A stretch of DNA of 17,914 bases from Stenotrophomonas maltophilia (GTDB lineage: Bacteria > Pseudomonadota > Gammaproteobacteria > Xanthomonadales > Xanthomonadaceae), in the NCBI GenBank assembly GCA_002386405.1, contig DGIP01000069.1, forward strand, positions 1-17,914, read 5' to 3'. Each line of letters starts with the position of its first letter. The stretch's first letter is position 1. A program made the translations under genes and the position numbers. The notes under the pieces were generated by a model, which did not search any database, was not told where the DNA came from, and saw only the letters and a program-made list of their open reading frames with translations. Shown here in pieces: positions 15,975-17,914 of this stretch.

Positions 15975-16290
15975 TCGCTCTCTCTCCAAAGGAATGGCTT
16001 GCTGGGACCGCCTCGCCTCCCCCTTGAAGCGCGGCAGCGTCTCCTTTGTAAACAACCTGTAAAGATGACGGTGTGATGGATTCGCCAGATTCACATCCAT
16101 TTAACAAAATTACAGGGTTTGAAAGGCTTACGCCGGTGCAGCCCTTAGAACCTGACGATCGGAAAACCGGACTAACGGGCGTAGGGAAATTCTCAATTTT
16201 TCGATATTGCGACGCTAGCCTCAGATTCACACCTGCGGCAGACACATATATGGCACTCCCCCACGCCCCTAAGTATTAAGGAGCGTCCGC
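15975..16290. other. AT-richer divergent intergenic region (receptor / orphan secreted gene)
   Basis: This 316-base stretch holds no convincing gene. At its left end is the ribosome site of the minus-strand receptor (CTCTCC at 15982-15987 on plus). At its right end is AAGGAG, seven bases before the ATG at 16291. TTGTAAACAA (16046-16055) is a near-palindrome, with TTGT and ACAA arms, about 70 bases upstream of the receptor start, and could be an operator. A weak -35/-10 pair for the orphan gene may be TTCACA (16226-16231) and TATATG (16247-16252), but the 15-base spacing is short. From about 16046 onward the base composition falls towards that of the orphan gene. Confidence 0.5.
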
Positions 16291-17181
16291 ATGAGAGTCA
16301 CAGTAATCCAAGCAGCCTTTGCAGCAGCCGTGATCTTTTTTTGCTCGATCAGTGACGTGAGGGCAGGCGGGCTTATCGAGTGCAACAACTGCGCATCACC
16401 TAGAGACGCAGCCCTGCTCACGGGGGCCGGGTTGACAGTGGTGATGGACTTTGACGGAGCTAAACTCACAGCATTCAATGTCGAGTATGACCGCGAGCTT
16501 AGAAAGTGGCGCGCTTTACCCACTCCCGTTCCGCCTCAGATTCAGTTGTCATTTCTTCGAGTAGTGGATGCCACTACTAGCCTACAGCTGCGTAGCTCCA
16601 AGGTTGAGGCAGCGTCAGGGGGCGGACCCGTGCTGTTCCTGCATCCCGACAACCCAGGGAATACAAATTCGATCACTTTTCCGGATTCGTACAGGTCATC
16701 GAATACATTCGACGTGGTGCAGTCAAGCACCCTGCGCACTCGACTGGGACAGTATCTTGCCGCCGAGATCTCTGGAGCAAACACGGACAGCCCCAACTGG
16801 AATGCGCTCGCCGAATCCATACAGCAGCAAGTGCTGACATGGTCAGGCTTAAAGGGCGGCGGAACTATTACAATTATTATCACATGGGGTGATGGCTCAA
16901 AAACCATCTACAAAATTACGGCAACTAACGCCACGGAAGCAGCGTACGTTAAGGGGGAGAGCCGCGATTCCACCGGGAACAAGGTTCCGGACGAATCCAT
17001 TTCAGACCCCGCGACCGCGCCAAGCTATGCGGGTTCGTACTACTTCGGGCAGACGAACGATATGAATCGCTGGATTCGCTCCGCTCAACAGTACGGAGTT
17101 CCGGTTACTGGATCCACTTCGGCAGGAAATAGAATGTCATGCGCATGGGACGGGCGCACGGTGACCTGCAAATTGGACTGA
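16291..17181 (+). CDS. Unrecognised secreted protein in low-GC DNA
   Basis: I do not recognise this 296-residue protein. It begins with a clear Sec signal peptide (hydrophobic IQAAFAAAVIFFC, cleavage likely at DVRA-GGL around residue 25). The mature protein starts GGLIECNNC, with a CxxC pair at Cys31/Cys34, and ends with a second pair, Cys284 and Cys293 (MSCAWDGRTVTC). The middle is polar and rich in Ser/Thr, with a strongly beta-prone stretch (GGGTITIIITWGDGSKTIYKI). No membrane anchor, lipobox or catalytic signature is evident. AAGGAG seven bases before the ATG supports the start. Base composition is unlike its neighbours: I count 21 G+C in 60 for 16861-16920, against 40 in 60 in the adjacent receptor (15421-15480). 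This suggests recent acquisition. It is divergent from the receptor and convergent with exbD. Confidence 0.75.
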   Translation: MRVTVIQAAFAAAVIFFCSISDVRAGGLIECNNCASPRDAALLTGAGLTVVMDFDGAKLTAFNVEYDRELRKWRALPTPVPPQIQLSFLRVVDATTSLQLRSSKVEAASGGGPVLFLHPDNPGNTNSITFPDSYRSSNTFDVVQSSTLRTRLGQYLAAEISGANTDSPNWNALAESIQQQVLTWSGLKGGGTITIIITWGDGSKTIYKITATNATEAAYVKGESRDSTGNKVPDESISDPATAPSYAGSYYFGQTNDMNRWIRSAQQYGVPVTGSTSAGNRMSCAWDGRTVTCKLD

Positions 17182-17237
17182 GCACCTCGCGTAGAATTAC
17201 GGGCCATCCTGCTTGGCCACGGCTGAGTTCTGCCTGG

Positions 17238-17265
17238 ATTCCCGGCCCCTCACAGGGCCGGGAAT
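17238..17265. terminator. 11-bp perfect hairpin between the orphan gene and exbD
   Basis: ATTCCCGGCCC (17238-17248) and GGGCCGGGAAT (17255-17265) pair perfectly around CTCACA. It lies 56 bases after the orphan gene's stop and 20 bases after exbD ends on the other strand, so it probably serves as a shared transcript end. Neither side has a T-run. Confidence 0.6.
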
Positions 17266-17285
17266 AGACAACTCTGGAATACAGC

Positions 17286-17693
17286 TCAAGGGTTCACGAA
17301 CGCGATCTTTTCCATGTGCGCGTTGTTGGCGGCTGCCAACACCTTGGCCATCACGTCGTACTCGGCGTTGGGGTCGGTGGCGATGCGCAGCTCGGGAACG
17401 TTTCCTGTGTTGGCCTGTGCGGCGTCCTGCATGCGCTGCTGAAGCGAGCTGACCGCAACCATCTGCCCATTCCAGCTGACCTGGTTGCTGGCGTCCACGC
17501 GCAGTTCGATCGGCGGCGGCGGTGCGGTGGGCGGTACCACGGTAGTGGGTTGCGGCAGGTTGACCGGGATGGGCATGGACACCATCGGGGCGGTCACGAT
17601 GAAGATGATCAACAGCACCAGCATTACATCCACCAACGGGGTGACGTTGATGTCGGCCAGTGGTCCGGAGTTGCCTGCTGCACTGAATGCCAT
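17286..17693 (-). CDS. exbD: ExbD/TolR-family biopolymer transport protein
   Basis: The 135-residue inner-membrane protein belongs to the ExbD/TolR family, proton-channel partners of ExbB that energise TonB. It has a short cytoplasmic start. The single helix follows, beginning at [20 protein letters not shown], with Asp22 in the position of the proton-carrying Asp of E. coli ExbD. A Pro-rich linker (about 47-61) and a periplasmic domain ending EKIAFVNP complete it. The length is normal. AAGGA lies shortly before the ATG at 17693. Xanthomonas carries exbD copies next to tonB and exbB. Here no exbB or second exbD fits in the 220 bases upstream before the window ends, so this copy appears solitary or leads a separate unit. 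It lies near two TonB-dependent receptors, which fits its role, though such receptors are numerous in these bacteria. Confidence 0.92.
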   Translation of the reverse strand: MAFSAAGNSGPLADINVTPLVDVMLVLLIIFIVTAPMVSMPIPVNLPQPTTVVPPTAPPPPIELRVDASNQVSWNGQMVAVSSLQQRMQDAAQANTGNVPELRIATDPNAEYDVMAKVLAAANNAHMEKIAFVNP

Positions 17694-17724
17694 GGTGAGG
17701 GTCCTTGTTGTTGGGTTCCTGCGG

Positions 17725-17746
17725 GCCGGCCAACGGCCGGCGCTAC
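17725..17746 (-). repeat. SMAG/REP-like monomer upstream of exbD
   Basis: On the plus strand, GCCGGCC (17725-17731), AAC and GGCCGGC (17735-17741) form a 7-bp stem, followed by G and CTAC (17743-17746). Read on the minus strand it is GTAG, then C, then a hairpin with loop GTT, the same architecture as the other repeats. It lies 31 bases upstream of the exbD start, inside its likely 5' leader. Confidence 0.75.
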
Positions 17747-17819
17747 CGTTTCGTTTGAGTCTCCTGCAGCCGTTTGGGCTGGCGGCTTTGACATTACGCC
17801 CGTGCGTGGCGCCTGTTCA

Positions 17820-17828
17820 GGGGGGGGG
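17820..17828. repeat. Run of nine G residues upstream of exbD
   Basis: An uninterrupted tract of nine G (plus strand) lies about 127 bases upstream of the exbD start codon, in the region where its promoter is expected. Tracts of this length can slip during replication. No phase-variable role is shown. Confidence 0.6.
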
Positions 17829-17898
17829 ACGGGTGCCGTTCATCATTGAGTTGGCTTGCCCTCACCGGCTTTCACCCCCGCCCGCTATCCTTTCGGCG

Positions 17899-17914
17899 AT
17901 GTCCCGCTCGCGCC
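17899..17914 (+). CDS. Possible start of a further plus-strand gene, cut by the window end
   Basis: An ATG at 17899 begins MSRSR and the frame is open to the window end. It would be divergent from exbD. Only five codons are visible and no good Shine-Dalgarno precedes it, so this is little more than a placeholder. Confidence 0.2.

Noticed and set aside
15975..16100. Upstream extension of the large TonB receptor (42 extra codons)
   Set aside because: The signal peptide begins at the ATG at 15974, which has a good ribosome site; an extension would bury it.
16018..16110. Sigma-70 promoter for the large receptor on the minus strand
   Set aside because: Several TTGTTA- or TTTACA-like hexamers exist, but none has a convincing partner at 16-18 bases.
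16073..16279. Small plus-strand open frame of 68 codons before the orphan gene
   Set aside because: No ribosome site, no recognisable motif and position in the intergenic region; not enough to call a gene.

Overview
The window reads as chromosomal DNA of a high-GC gammaproteobacterium of the Xanthomonadaceae, most likely Stenotrophomonas. Three things point there: GC-rich codon use, a conserved engB / cytochrome c4 / dsbA neighbourhood, and several GTAG-headed short palindromes that look like the SMAG/REP repeats described in Stenotrophomonas maltophilia. The species call is an inference from these signs, not from a database search.

Region 1 (1-3885), housekeeping and envelope redox: the 5' part of engB (minus strand, cut by the window edge); a di-haem cytochrome c4; two tandem DsbA-type thiol oxidoreductases (a soluble CPHC form and a lipoprotein CPAC form on an Ala/Pro/Thr-rich tether); and an endonuclease/exonuclease/phosphatase-fold protein. 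Strong hairpins precede each of the three redox genes.

Region 2 (3886-9128), choline to glycine betaine: betT (BCCT choline transporter with a long C-terminal domain), betB (betaine aldehyde dehydrogenase) and betA (choline dehydrogenase), all on the plus strand. No betI repressor gene is present. Together they import choline and oxidise it in two steps to the osmoprotectant glycine betaine.

Region 3 (9129-10578), minus strand: an RhtA-type amino acid exporter, converging on betA through a hairpin that contains both stop codons, and a VOC/PhnB-like protein. An inverted pair of SMAG-like repeats lies between them.

Region 4 (10579-15974), outer-membrane uptake: a FhuE/FpvA-type siderophore receptor (plus strand, with a possible Fur box upstream) and a large TonB-dependent receptor of unknown ligand (minus strand). 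The two converge on a SMAG-like repeat and a 12-bp-stem terminator. The second receptor has six closely spaced cysteine pairs and two AT-richer patches that suggest mosaic recombination.

Region 5 (15975-17914), accessory-looking: a low-GC secreted protein that I cannot assign, then a solitary exbD on the minus strand. Upstream of exbD are a SMAG-like repeat and a nine-G tract, and a possible new plus-strand gene starts at the window edge. ExbD would belong to the energy-transducing complex that powers TonB-dependent receptors, but exbB and tonB are not in the window.

I see no tRNA, rRNA, CRISPR array, insertion sequence or prophage gene. The strongest candidates for something undescribed are the orphan secreted protein in its AT-rich island and the cysteine-paired receptor beside it.
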